Assembly (NCBI RefSeq): GCF_016901995.1 | Contig: NZ_JACJLE010000006.1 | Location: 29,625-93,624, forward strand | Reading direction: 5' to 3' | DNA from: Bacteroides caecigallinarum | Lineage (GTDB): Bacteria > Bacteroidota > Bacteroidia > Bacteroidales > Bacteroidaceae | DNA: 64,000 nucleotides | Part shown: positions 8,972 through 17,720 of the stretch, in pieces | How the letters are laid out: every line of letters starts with the position of its first letter | Numbering within the stretch: the first letter of the stretch is position 1 | The notes under the pieces: model-generated | The model's database searches: none | What the model was told of the DNA's origin: nothing | The model's input: only the letters and a program-made list of their open reading frames with translations | Position numbers and translations under genes: made by a program

Positions 8972-11097
8972 TTATAAATCCAATTACCTACTTTATCATA
9001 ATATTGCGTCTCTGCCCATCCGTGCGGGTCGGAGAAAGAAAGACTCTCGTTAGGATCGCCTTTTTGTTCAGGATAGAGCAGCATGATGCTGTTGTTATTG
9101 AAATATTTGGAGACCTGCGTCGGAAGTTTCTCGAAAGAAGAATCGTAAGAAATAGACCCGCACCTCGCACTTACAATAACCAGCAGATGGTCGTAATTAA
9201 CCTGCCCGGTCAACAACAACAAGTCTTCCCAATTCTCAAGTTCGGAATAAACGGTGCGCGTGTCCTTGAATTTCTTTTGTATAAAACCGCTGATGTATCC
9301 CAAAGTACGCAAAGGAGCATAAAAATGCACCCTGCACCCAAGCTGGCTGCTCAAACGGCACATATATGTTATCCATCTGGTAAAACCGTGCTCGAACTCG
9401 GCTTTTGGAGGCACCGCCACAATTATTCGGCGCAACGTATTGACAGGTATCAGGAAACGCACAATCATCACTTGCAAATATGTATTCTTCAACAAATTCT
9501 CTGTCATGTTACCGAAAAAAGAGTCAACGATGCTCGCCTTATAATGCAAACCTATGATAATGTCAGTCGCATCACATTCCTTTGCCGTATGAAGAATGCC
9601 TGTTGTTATGTTCAAATCAAAACGGCTAACAGTCTTCATCCGCACATTGGTTGACGCTGCTATCTGGGCCGCCCGCTCCAAGTTACGCTTGCTTCGCATT
9701 TCCTGCTTCACCGAATCGTTGTTGTCGTTGATGACACTAAGCGCAACCAAATTGTCGCTTATCTTTTCGTTGCGCAAGACCAACGCCAAACTCATCAAGC
9801 TTTCCAAAGTTTCCGGATTAGCTATAGGAACCAGGAAACGCTCTTTTTCATGCTCTTTGCCTTCATCCAAGCCTACATCGTCGCTCGTGGCAATCTGCTT
9901 GGCCGTGTGTTCGGTAATGAACGAACTGACAACACATGTCACCAATATAAGCAAAATCGTCCCGTTCAACACATCTTCGTTCAACAGCCGCTCACCGGAG
10001 GGAAGGATAATGTCGTAACCCACCAATACCGCCGCCAGAGTGGCCGCCGCCTGCGCGTTGCTCAGCCCGAACATCAACTCACGCTCCACGGCACGCATCC
10101 GGAAAATCTTCTGAGTCAACCACGAAGCTATCCATTTCCCGACCAATGCCACCACAATCATCACAGAAGCTACCTTTATAGAATCTATATGCCCGAACAA
10201 CACGTTTACGTTTATCAGCATGCCGACACCTATAAGGAAATAAGGGATGAACAACGCGTTACCCACAAACTCCAAATGATTCATCAGCGGTGACACGTGA
10301 GGAATCAAACGGTTCAATACCAATCCGGCCAAGAACGCTCCCAATATACCTTCCATGCCAACGATTTCCATCAGTCCGGCACCAAGGAACACCATCGCCA
10401 TGACAAAAATATATTGCACCACATTGTCACTATAACGGCGGAAGAACCAGCGGGCTATAGGCGGGAAAGTGTACATAATGATGGCTCCAAGCACTAACAC
10501 TTTCAACACCAGCCATACCCAGAACATATCCGAAGTCTCGCCTTTATACAGGCCGCCGATGACTGCCAACACAAGCAAAGTAAGGGTATCTGTCACCGCC
10601 GTACCCCCTACCGCGATACCTACAGCCCGATGGCGGTTTATGCCGTAACGGATGACAATGGGGTAAGCGATAAGAGTATGCGACGCATACATACTGGCAA
10701 GCAATACCGAAGAGACGACTCCATAGCCCAAGATGTTTACATTGGTCCAAAAACCGATGCCCAACGGAATGACGAAGGCCAACAACCCCAATACCATCGC
10801 TTTTCCACGTATGCTCTTGAAGTCCTCCATATTCATTTCCAGACCGGCAAGGAACATGATATAATACAGTCCTACTTTCCCGAACAGTTCAAAGCTGCTG
10901 TCGCGCGCCAGGATATTAAATCCATGCTCACCGATAACGACTCCGGCCAATATCATTCCTATGATGTGCGGAATATGCAGTTTTTCCAAGATAATAGGAG
11001 CAAGCAATATGATTACCAGCACCAAAAAGAAAATCCACGTCGGGTCTGTTATGGGGAAATGAAAATCAAGGTCTAGTAAATTGAGCAAATCTTTCAT
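8950..11097 (-). CDS. Cation:proton antiporter (CPA2-like) with C-terminal USP-like region
   Basis: The 715-residue protein has an N-terminal antiporter domain of about 12-13 helices (residues about 20-410). Hallmarks are the segment IGMILAGVVIGEHGFNIL, the half-helix region VGLYYIMFLAGLEMNMEDF with conserved acidic residues, and GAFLAGLVLNRLIP. Two weaker universal-stress-protein-like domains follow in the cytoplasmic half (about 435-690). This build is common in Bacteroidetes monovalent cation/H+ exchangers used for pH and ion balance. It is the first gene of a minus-strand run and has a promoter at 11129-11159. Whether it carries Na+ or K+ cannot be read from the sequence. Confidence 0.88.
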   Translation of the reverse strand: MKDLLNLLDLDFHFPITDPTWIFFLVLVIILLAPIILEKLHIPHIIGMILAGVVIGEHGFNILARDSSFELFGKVGLYYIMFLAGLEMNMEDFKSIRGKAMVLGLLAFVIPLGIGFWTNVNILGYGVVSSVLLASMYASHTLIAYPIVIRYGINRHRAVGIAVGGTAVTDTLTLLVLAVIGGLYKGETSDMFWVWLVLKVLVLGAIIMYTFPPIARWFFRRYSDNVVQYIFVMAMVFLGAGLMEIVGMEGILGAFLAGLVLNRLIPHVSPLMNHLEFVGNALFIPYFLIGVGMLINVNVLFGHIDSIKVASVMIVVALVGKWIASWLTQKIFRMRAVERELMFGLSNAQAAATLAAVLVGYDIILPSGERLLNEDVLNGTILLILVTCVVSSFITEHTAKQIATSDDVGLDEGKEHEKERFLVPIANPETLESLMSLALVLRNEKISDNLVALSVINDNNDSVKQEMRSKRNLERAAQIAASTNVRMKTVSRFDLNITTGILHTAKECDATDIIIGLHYKASIVDSFFGNMTENLLKNTYLQVMIVRFLIPVNTLRRIIVAVPPKAEFEHGFTRWITYMCRLSSQLGCRVHFYAPLRTLGYISGFIQKKFKDTRTVYSELENWEDLLLLTGQVNYDHLLVIVSARCGSISYDSSFEKLPTQVSKYFNNNSIMLLYPEQKGDPNESLSFSDPHGWAETQYYDKVGNWIYKWFKKNS

Positions 11098-11128
11098 AAA
11101 TTCGTATCGTAATTTTTCATTTATTGAA

Positions 11129-11159
11129 CAAAAATAGAAAAAAAATTCCGAGTTTCAAT
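11129..11159 (-). promoter_or_regulatory. Promoter for the antiporter-tcdA-lolD-cvfB run
   Basis: On the minus strand TATTTTTG (11129-11136) matches TAnnTTTG, and ATTG (11156-11159) lies 19 bases upstream as a 3/4 match to TTTG. The start codon of the antiporter is 31 bases downstream. Confidence 0.6.
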
Positions 11160-11179
11160 ATTTATCAGTCAGAATGTTT

Positions 11180-11187
11180 TATTTTTG
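11180..11187 (+). promoter_or_regulatory. -7 element of the asd promoter
   Basis: TATTTTTG fits TAnnTTTG; a clear -33 TTTG at the right distance is missing. It is divergent to the antiporter promoter and leaves a leader of roughly 85 bases before the asd start codon. Confidence 0.5.
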
Positions 11188-11278
11188 CAGTCTAAATAAT
11201 AACAAACGATACAATACGACTAAAATTTACGAATATATAATAGTTAGGGAAATATTAACTTAATAGATTTATAAAGAC

Positions 11279-12289
11279 ATGAAAGTAGCAATTGTTGGTG
11301 CGAGCGGAGCCGTAGGACAAGAGTTCCTGAGAGTGCTCGAAGAAAGAGATTTTCCTTTAGATGAATTAGTTTTGTTCGGTTCCTCACGTAGTGCAGGACG
11401 AAAATACACATTCCGTGGAAAAGAAATCGAAGTCAAACTTCTGCAGCACAACGATGATTTTAAAGGTGTTGACATTGCCTTTACTTCTGCCGGTGCTGGT
11501 ACTTCAAAAGAATTTGCGGAAACAATCACCAAGTACGGAGCGGTAATGATAGACAATTCAAGTGCTTTCCGTATGGATAACGACATTCCATTGGTAGTTC
11601 CTGAAGTTAACGCAGAGGATGCATTGAACCGCCCTCGCGGTATCATCGCAAACCCTAACTGTACTACTATACAGATGGTTGTGGCACTTAAAGCCATCGA
11701 AAACCTGACACATATCAAACGTGTTCACGTATCAACATACCAGGCAGCCAGCGGTGCAGGTGCAGCAGCTATGGACGAACTTTATGAGCAGTATCGTCAG
11801 GTATTGGCAAACGAACCTGTAAAAGTTGAAAAGTTCGCTTACCAGCTTGCCTTCAACCTGATTCCTCAGATTGACGTGTTCACAGATAACGGATATACAA
11901 AAGAAGAAATGAAGATGTATAACGAAACACGCAAGATCATGCACTCTGACGTTAAGGTTAGTGCAACATGTGTACGTGTTCCTGCTCTTCGTTCACATTC
12001 TGAAAGCATCTGGATTGAAACAGAACGTCCAGTATCAGTAGAAGAGGCTCGCGAAGCATTCTCAAAAGGTGAAGGACTTGTTTTGATGGACAACCCTGCT
12101 GAAAAAGAATATCCTATGCCATTGTTCCTTGCTGGCAAGGATCCTGTTTACGTTGGTCGTATCCGTAAGGATTTGGCAGACGAAAACGGACTTACATTCT
12201 GGATTGTAGGCGACCAGATAAAGAAAGGTGCCGCTCTCAATGCAGTACAGATTGCAGAATATCTGATAAAAGTCAAGAATATAGGATAA
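11279..12289 (+). CDS. asd: Aspartate-semialdehyde dehydrogenase
   Basis: This 336-residue cytoplasmic enzyme reduces aspartyl-phosphate to aspartate semialdehyde with NADPH, the branch-point step for lysine/diaminopimelate, threonine and methionine. The N-terminal Rossmann loop is [15 protein letters not shown]. The catalytic Cys128 sits in [10 protein letters not shown], and His240 in VPALRSHSE is the usual general base. The length is normal for the family. It is a single-gene unit: divergent promoters separate it from the antiporter, and a strong terminator follows 20 bases after the stop. Confidence 0.97.
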   Translation: MKVAIVGASGAVGQEFLRVLEERDFPLDELVLFGSSRSAGRKYTFRGKEIEVKLLQHNDDFKGVDIAFTSAGAGTSKEFAETITKYGAVMIDNSSAFRMDNDIPLVVPEVNAEDALNRPRGIIANPNCTTIQMVVALKAIENLTHIKRVHVSTYQAASGAGAAAMDELYEQYRQVLANEPVKVEKFAYQLAFNLIPQIDVFTDNGYTKEEMKMYNETRKIMHSDVKVSATCVRVPALRSHSESIWIETERPVSVEEAREAFSKGEGLVLMDNPAEKEYPMPLFLAGKDPVYVGRIRKDLADENGLTFWIVGDQIKKGAALNAVQIAEYLIKVKNIG

Positions 12290-12309
12290 TCGATTATATT
12301 CTAAAACAG

Positions 12310-12350
12310 AAAAGGAGGTTTCAGTTCTATTCGGCTGAAACCTCCTTTTT
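12310..12350 (+). terminator. Intrinsic terminator of asd
   Basis: A perfect 15-base stem (AAAAGGAGGTTTCAG at 12310-12324 with CTGAAACCTCCTTTT at 12334-12348) has a 9-base loop and a T tail. Confidence 0.9.
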
Positions 12351-12383
12351 GTATATAAAAATTCCGAGTGATAATTCTATAAA

Positions 12384-12473
12384 AAAACGCACTGTCGTTT
12401 TAAGTAAAACGTGCCCGCGTTTTAATTGAAGCGTGCGCACATTTAAGGTCAAACGTGCGCACGCTTTATATTG
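12384..12473. repeat. Four imperfect tandem copies of a 22-23 bp palindromic unit
   Basis: The copies lie at 12384-12405, 12406-12428, 12429-12450 and 12451-12473. Each contains a core like AAACGTGCGCACGCTTT, which is nearly its own reverse complement, followed by a short AT linker. The GC-rich cores stand out from the AT-rich surroundings. The block starts 34 bases past the asd terminator, so it is probably not part of either flanking mRNA. Confidence 0.65.
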
Positions 12474-12507
12474 AGTTCTAAAAGCCAAAAATACGGACAT
12501 AAAAAAA

Positions 12508-12577
12508 GGAGTACCGCTGTACTCCAACCTTTATTAACCTTAAATCTAATACTATGAAAAACACAGTACAAAGATAA
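12508..12577 (+). other. Hairpin followed by a seven-codon mini-ORF
   Basis: GGAGTAC (12508-12514) pairs perfectly with GTACTCC (12519-12525) over a CGCT loop. After an AT-rich stretch, an ATG at 12554 opens the frame MKNTVQR with a stop at 12575-12577. On the minus strand the hairpin is followed by seven T, so it could also end a leftward transcript. No gene is attached; I would look for other copies in the genome. Confidence 0.35.
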
Positions 12578-12701
12578 GGAGTAAAATTTAATCTGCAATT
12601 TTTTCAAGAGAAAAAGTATGTTTTATAACACGATTTACAAGCCATATATCTTTATTAACAAAAACAGAACATTACCGCCAATGTTTGTAACAAATATGTA
12701 T

Positions 12702-12709
12702 TATATTTG
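12702..12709 (+). promoter_or_regulatory. -7 element upstream of the PUL regulator
   Basis: TATATTTG matches TAnnTTTG and lies 36 bases before the regulator start codon. A TTTG at 12684-12687 is only 14 bases upstream, too close for the usual 19-21 base spacing, so the -33 is not settled. The sequence TTTGTAACAAA here is a near palindrome. Confidence 0.5.
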
Positions 12710-12745
12710 TACGATTATTAATATTAACCATATATTACTCCAATC

Positions 12746-14353
12746 ATGAGAAATTACTCTATTGCCATAATATTCATATTTATAAGCTCGTTATTCAATA
12801 TTCTTGCAGCAAACAGTGATGTTAAAAACACAATAAAAAAGGCAGAAGACGGACTTTACACAAACCCGAGACAAACAGTATTCCTTGCATCAAAAGCACT
12901 TACAGAAACTGATGATGAAAACGATATAGTCAGATTGTTGTTTACAAAAGCACAGGCAGAAAGACTATTAGGCAATTTTGATGAAAGTCTAAATTCTCTA
13001 TATAAAATAAATCTTGAATCATTAAATGAAACTGATATTAAGGGCGAAATATATAATTTAATGGCACTAAATTATTGTAATCTATCAGATTATCAAAAAG
13101 CTATCGAACTTAATGACAAAGCCATATCAATATTTAAAATAAATAACGATTCTATCAGATTGGCATATGCATATAATAACAAAGGAATAATTCATAACCA
13201 CATGTCAGAAGACACACAAACTGAGAAATTTTTATTGGAAGCATTAAGAATCAACAGAGCATTGAGAAACATTAAGGGAATATCTGCCAATCTAAACAAC
13301 TTATGTTTATACCACGGAAACTTATCGCAACAAAAAGAATACATACAAGAAGCTATAATAATAAACAAGAACCTTGATGCCAAATGGGCACTGGCAGAAA
13401 ACTATAATAATCTGGGAAGATTATATATTTACGAAAAGAACTACGAAAACGCAAATACCGCACTGAAAAAAGCATATACTATAGCCAACGAAATCGGCGC
13501 TAAAGGTATAGTCTGCGATAACTATGAATATCTCTCCAGATTAAATGCACAATCAGGTAACTATCAGAAAGCCTTTGAATATCAAACAAAACTTAACTCT
13601 CTAAAACAGGAACTCCAAAGCGAAAACAATCTCAGAAAAATAGAATTAAACATCGCCGAAGAGAGATTAAAAGAAGTAATAAGGGAAAACGAAATTAAAA
13701 AACAAGAATACGAAATACAAAAACTGGAAAGAAACATATACGGGATTATTATTATATTCAGCCTGATAACCGTCATTACCATTTTGTTGACTCAACGTTC
13801 TAAAAGGAAAAAGAAACTGACCTTAATTAAAGCACAATATAAACTGGAACAGTCCCAACATGAAATAGCACGGCAGAAAATGGAATTGCAGAATATGGAA
13901 TTACAGAATGCCCAACTTACATTAGAAAACAATAAACAACAAATGACCAATATGGCCGCTTTCCTGAAAAGCAGAAACGAATTGCTGGAAAAAATAAAAG
14001 AACTAATAAAGCAAGGATATAAACTGAACGGAAGTGAGACAACTATACATTTAAAGAAAATAAATGCAATAATTACTCAGTACCAAAACAATGACAAGAC
14101 TAATAGTGTCACATTAAAAAGCACGGAAGACATAAATAATGAATTCATTGAAAGACTGGAAAAGAGACATCCAAACTTAACCCAAGGTGAAAAACACCTG
14201 GCATGTCTGCTAAGAACAGACATGTCCGCAAAAGAAATTGCAATTATTACAGGTACTACACCAAAAACCATAAACATGAATAGATACCGACTAAGAAAGG
14301 CACTAAACTTAAGCAATGAAACAGACCTTTCGGAATACATAAAGCAAATCTAG
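12746..14353 (+). CDS. SusR-like membrane regulator (TPR, one TM helix, C-terminal HTH)
   Basis: The 535-residue protein begins with a signal peptide or anchor (about 1-22) and then carries tetratricopeptide-like repeats (about 30-290). A membrane helix (about 331-351, GIIIIFSLITVITILLT) follows, then a long coiled coil (about 352-430) and a C-terminal helix-turn-helix of the LuxR/GerE type (about 470-530, with LTQGEKHLACLLRTDMSAKEI). In SusR-type proteins the periplasmic TPR part is thought to sense an oligosaccharide while the cytoplasmic HTH binds DNA. It stands directly upstream of susC/susD-like genes in the same direction, so it is the probable local activator. The repeated TACnnTGTAGAT sites before susC are candidate targets. 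Confidence 0.82.
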   Translation: MRNYSIAIIFIFISSLFNILAANSDVKNTIKKAEDGLYTNPRQTVFLASKALTETDDENDIVRLLFTKAQAERLLGNFDESLNSLYKINLESLNETDIKGEIYNLMALNYCNLSDYQKAIELNDKAISIFKINNDSIRLAYAYNNKGIIHNHMSEDTQTEKFLLEALRINRALRNIKGISANLNNLCLYHGNLSQQKEYIQEAIIINKNLDAKWALAENYNNLGRLYIYEKNYENANTALKKAYTIANEIGAKGIVCDNYEYLSRLNAQSGNYQKAFEYQTKLNSLKQELQSENNLRKIELNIAEERLKEVIRENEIKKQEYEIQKLERNIYGIIIIFSLITVITILLTQRSKRKKKLTLIKAQYKLEQSQHEIARQKMELQNMELQNAQLTLENNKQQMTNMAAFLKSRNELLEKIKELIKQGYKLNGSETTIHLKKINAIITQYQNNDKTNSVTLKSTEDINNEFIERLEKRHPNLTQGEKHLACLLRTDMSAKEIAIITGTTPKTINMNRYRLRKALNLSNETDLSEYIKQI

Positions 14354-14372
14354 ACAAAGACAATAAGTTATA

Positions 14373-14474
14373 TACTTTGTAGATATACAATAAATAGTTA
14401 ACACATTATTTATCAGCACATTAAAAACTACAATGTAGATTATTACCATATATAATAAATTACATTGTAGATAT
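14373..14474 (+). promoter_or_regulatory. Three copies of TACnnTGTAGAT upstream of susC
   Basis: The related 14-mers are TACTTTGTAGATAT (14373-14386), TACAATGTAGATTA (14429-14442) and TACATTGTAGATAT (14461-14474). The second and third also form short palindromes (CTACAATGTAG, TACATTGTA) whose centres are 32 bases apart, about three helical turns. The third ends 17 bases before the -33 element of the susC promoter, where an activator would sit. They are candidate sites for the adjacent HTH regulator. Confidence 0.5.
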
Positions 14475-14491
14475 TTATGAATATCACATTT

Positions 14492-14523
14492 CTTGTTTTA
14501 ACACCACTAGATTAATAATTTTG
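14492..14523 (+). promoter_or_regulatory. Promoter of the susC-led PUL operon
   Basis: TAATTTTG (14516-14523) matches the -7 consensus, and CTTG (14492-14495) is 20 bases upstream as a 3/4 match to TTTG. This leaves a leader of about 70 bases before the susC start. Confidence 0.6.
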
Positions 14524-14600
14524 TGATAACGGCAAAGGTTAATTATTCATTTAATAGCCTTTACCATTAAACATTATTATCTAACCTTAAAAAAACACAA

Positions 14601-17600
14601 ATGGTGAAAACAAGAACTTATTCAAAAGTAATGCAACTAGTGTTGCTATTATCTTTTATGTTTCCTGTCTTGGGTTTTGCCCAAACTATCGAAATTACAG
14701 GAACAGTTTTAGACAATTCTTCTACGCCTGTCATTGGGGCTAGTGTCCTTGAAAAAGGTACAACAAACGGTATTATCACCGACTTCGACGGTAAATTTAA
14801 ACTCAGCGTATCCAAAAATGCGACTTTATCAGTATCTTATGTTGGCTATAAGCCACAGGAAATTCCTGTTAACGGACAAACAGTATTTAATATAACATTA
14901 AAAGAAGACAATGAATTATTGGATGAAGTAGTAGTTATTGGTTACGGTACACAAAAGAAATCTGACGTTTCAGGTTCTGTAGCTTCCGTTTCAGGAGAAA
15001 AATTGTCTAAAATACCTACTGCCAACGCAGAAATGGCACTTCAGGGAATGGCTCCAGGACTTATGGTAAACTTTGGCAGTGGTGCTGCCGGTTCTTCAGC
15101 CTCACTACAAGTACGTGGTGTGACATCATGGAAATCAGATGAAACAGAAAGTGGAGAAAGTAACGGACCGTTGGTTATCATAGACGGTGCTCCGGGAAAC
15201 ATGTCATATCTTAACCCAGAAGACATAAAATCAATATCAGTATTAAAAGATGCGGCAACTGCCGCAATATATGGTGCACGTGCAGCAGCAGGTGTTATCC
15301 TTATTGAAACACACAGAGGTGCGACAAACACAAAACCTAAAGTATCTTTTTCTGCTTACTGGGGTATAACAGACACTCCCAAAAAGTTGCCTGTTTGTAA
15401 TGCGGAAGAGTTTATCAAAGTACGTAAAATGGCTTTGACTAATGCCGGTACACCTGAAGAAGATTGGCCTGTATATATAAAAGAATACGAAAGAGATCCA
15501 AGTCAATTTGCCGATACAGATTGGCAGGATGAATATTACCGCCGTGGATTTACACAAAAATACAACGTTGGTTATACAGCTGGAAGTGACAAATCAAATA
15601 TCTCATTATCTGCTTTCTATTCTAACACAGATGGAGTTGCCATAGCTACAGGAGATGAAAAATTCGGTTTCAGATTAAATTCAGATGTAACTATCGGTAA
15701 ATTCAAAATGGGAGAATCTGTAAACTACAGTAAATGGAATGCTGAACTAGAATCTAATTCAGGATTTTCATCAATATACCAGATCACAAATATGGAACCT
15801 TTGGCTCCACTTTATGACGAAAATAACATTGGCGGATATGGTGGTGCAATCAGTGGTATGGGTATGTCAGATGCAGGAAACCAGATAGCTTACAACAAGT
15901 TACTCGACAATTCACAGTCTAATGACTATATTGCAGCATCAGGATATTTACAATATGAACCTATCAAAGGACTTGTTTTAAAATTTAATGCAAGCCGTAA
16001 CATATATTTCGGTAAATTACATCAGTTTACTCCAACATACGAAATTGGATCTTTGAAAGTGAACACCAGAGCCAGTTTATACGAAGAAAGGTCTCAAACT
16101 ATAAACGACTTACTTGAATTTACAGCTAATTACAACACAACCATAAAAGAAGATCATAACCTTTCTGTATTGTTAGGTCTGTCACAGGAAGAAAACAAAT
16201 ATGAAGAGATAAGTTCTTATGGTGAAGTATTCGAAAATAACGAACTGGACAACCTGGGTCACGCACAAGAAAACTATGCTGTTGGTGGATATGAAAGCCG
16301 TAGTGGATTACGTTCTTTATTTGGACGTCTGAACTATAATTACAAAATGCGCTACATGGTCATGGCCTCATTCCGCTACGACGGTTCTTCACGTTTTGCC
16401 GAAGGAAACAAGTGGGGATTCTTCCCTTCTATGTCATTAGGATGGAACATTGCAAACGAAGAGTTTTGGGAACCATTTAAAGAAAAAGTATCAACATTTA
16501 AGTTCAGATTAAGTTATGGTGGTTTAGGAAACCAGCAAATAGGTCTATATAAATATATTCCTACGTTAAGTTCAAACAATAACACTCTAAACTATCCTTT
16601 TGGAGGTCAAAATACATCATTAGGATATGCAATAACATCATTACCATCAAACAATATAAAATGGGAAACAACATACTATAAAAACATAGGATTAGATGTA
16701 AGTTTATGGAACAACAAACTAGAACTTACAGCAGAAGCATACATTAAAGACACACACGATATGCTTTCAAGCAAAGATATCAGTTTGTGTACAGGATATG
16801 GTTCTATCTTAGTAAATGATGGTAAACTACGTACAACAGGAGCTGAATTTCAGGCTATATATCATGGAAATGCAGGAGATTTCAAATACGACCTTGATTT
16901 AAACCTGTCACACTATAAAAGTGTTTTGAAAGAAATGGCTAATCCTGACTACTTAGATGAATATGGTGGTGCAATCCGTACATATGTAGGTGGTGAAATC
17001 GGAGAATTCTGGGTATATAGAACTGCTGGAATATTCCAAAACCAACAAGAAGTGGATGAATGGAACAAAGAACACGGTTACAAAGACCAAAATGGTAACT
17101 GGCAAAAAATGCAACCTAGTGCAAAACCTGGTGACATAAAATTCGTAGATCAGAATGGTGATGGAAAATTAGATACAAACGACAAAGTTAAAGTGGGAAG
17201 TGGTACACCTAAAGTATCATTAGGTTTCAATGTCAACCTTTCTTACAAAGCTTTTGATCTTGTCGCTAATTTCTACGGAAATTTCGGTGCAAAACGTTAT
17301 AATTACACTAAATACCAACTTGAAAGAATGGATCAAGTCTTCAATTACGGTAAGAATTGCCTTGATGCATGGACACCGGATAATACAGATACCGATATTC
17401 CAAGAGCAGTGTCAGGTGACCCAAACAAAAACTCAAGACAATCAGACCGTTTTGTAGAAAACGGAGATTACCTTCGTTTGAACAACTTGCAAATTGGATA
17501 TAATCTTCCTGCAAAATACTGCAAGAAAATAGGTCTATCCAATCTTAGAATATATGTAGGTGGTACTCGTTTGTTCACCATAACTAAATATACCGGATAT

Positions 17601-17699
17601 GATCCTTCTACAGGTTCTGCAGCAGGACGTATGGGATTTGATTATGCATCAGTACCATTGAGCAGAGATTATATGATGGGTATTAAATTTGGATTCTAA
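14601..17699 (+). CDS. SusC/RagA-family TonB-linked outer-membrane transporter
   Basis: The 1032-residue protein has a signal peptide (about 1-27, ending LGFAQ), a CarboxypepD_reg-like domain (about 30-105, with ITGTVLDNSSTPVIGASV) and the SusC signature LLDEVVVIGYGTQKKSDVSG. The plug (about 115-225) and a C-terminal 22-stranded barrel follow, ending in the aromatic MMGIKFGF. It imports oligosaccharides across the outer membrane using TonB energy and forms the barrel beneath its SusD lid. The susD-like gene begins 21 bases downstream. The start ATG at 14601 fits the signal peptide. It heads the PUL and marks the operon as sugar- or glycopeptide-inducible. Confidence 0.96.
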   Translation: MVKTRTYSKVMQLVLLLSFMFPVLGFAQTIEITGTVLDNSSTPVIGASVLEKGTTNGIITDFDGKFKLSVSKNATLSVSYVGYKPQEIPVNGQTVFNITLKEDNELLDEVVVIGYGTQKKSDVSGSVASVSGEKLSKIPTANAEMALQGMAPGLMVNFGSGAAGSSASLQVRGVTSWKSDETESGESNGPLVIIDGAPGNMSYLNPEDIKSISVLKDAATAAIYGARAAAGVILIETHRGATNTKPKVSFSAYWGITDTPKKLPVCNAEEFIKVRKMALTNAGTPEEDWPVYIKEYERDPSQFADTDWQDEYYRRGFTQKYNVGYTAGSDKSNISLSAFYSNTDGVAIATGDEKFGFRLNSDVTIGKFKMGESVNYSKWNAELESNSGFSSIYQITNMEPLAPLYDENNIGGYGGAISGMGMSDAGNQIAYNKLLDNSQSNDYIAASGYLQYEPIKGLVLKFNASRNIYFGKLHQFTPTYEIGSLKVNTRASLYEERSQTINDLLEFTANYNTTIKEDHNLSVLLGLSQEENKYEEISSYGEVFENNELDNLGHAQENYAVGGYESRSGLRSLFGRLNYNYKMRYMVMASFRYDGSSRFAEGNKWGFFPSMSLGWNIANEEFWEPFKEKVSTFKFRLSYGGLGNQQIGLYKYIPTLSSNNNTLNYPFGGQNTSLGYAITSLPSNNIKWETTYYKNIGLDVSLWNNKLELTAEAYIKDTHDMLSSKDISLCTGYGSILVNDGKLRTTGAEFQAIYHGNAGDFKYDLDLNLSHYKSVLKEMANPDYLDEYGGAIRTYVGGEIGEFWVYRTAGIFQNQQEVDEWNKEHGYKDQNGNWQKMQPSAKPGDIKFVDQNGDGKLDTNDKVKVGSGTPKVSLGFNVNLSYKAFDLVANFYGNFGAKRYNYTKYQLERMDQVFNYGKNCLDAWTPDNTDTDIPRAVSGDPNKNSRQSDRFVENGDYLRLNNLQIGYNLPAKYCKKIGLSNLRIYVGGTRLFTITKYTGYDPSTGSAAGRMGFDYASVPLSRDYMMGIKFGF

Positions 17700-17720
17700 C
17701 AACTTAAGACTTATACTATT

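Larger units (their letters stand above)
12474..12745. other. Remainder of the 456-base gap between asd and the PUL regulator
   Basis: The gap 12290-12745 holds the asd terminator, the palindromic tandem repeat, a hairpin/mini-ORF element (12508-12577) and a -7 promoter element (12702-12709). The rest is AT-rich and shows no further coding signal. Confidence 0.6.

Noticed and set aside
12384..12473. Possible CRISPR array
   Set aside because: Only four imperfect 22-23 base units with no unique spacers and no cas genes nearby.
12508..12525. Terminator for a leftward gene
   Set aside because: The hairpin with seven T on the minus strand fits the shape, but no minus-strand gene lies to its right, so it is listed only as an element of unknown role.
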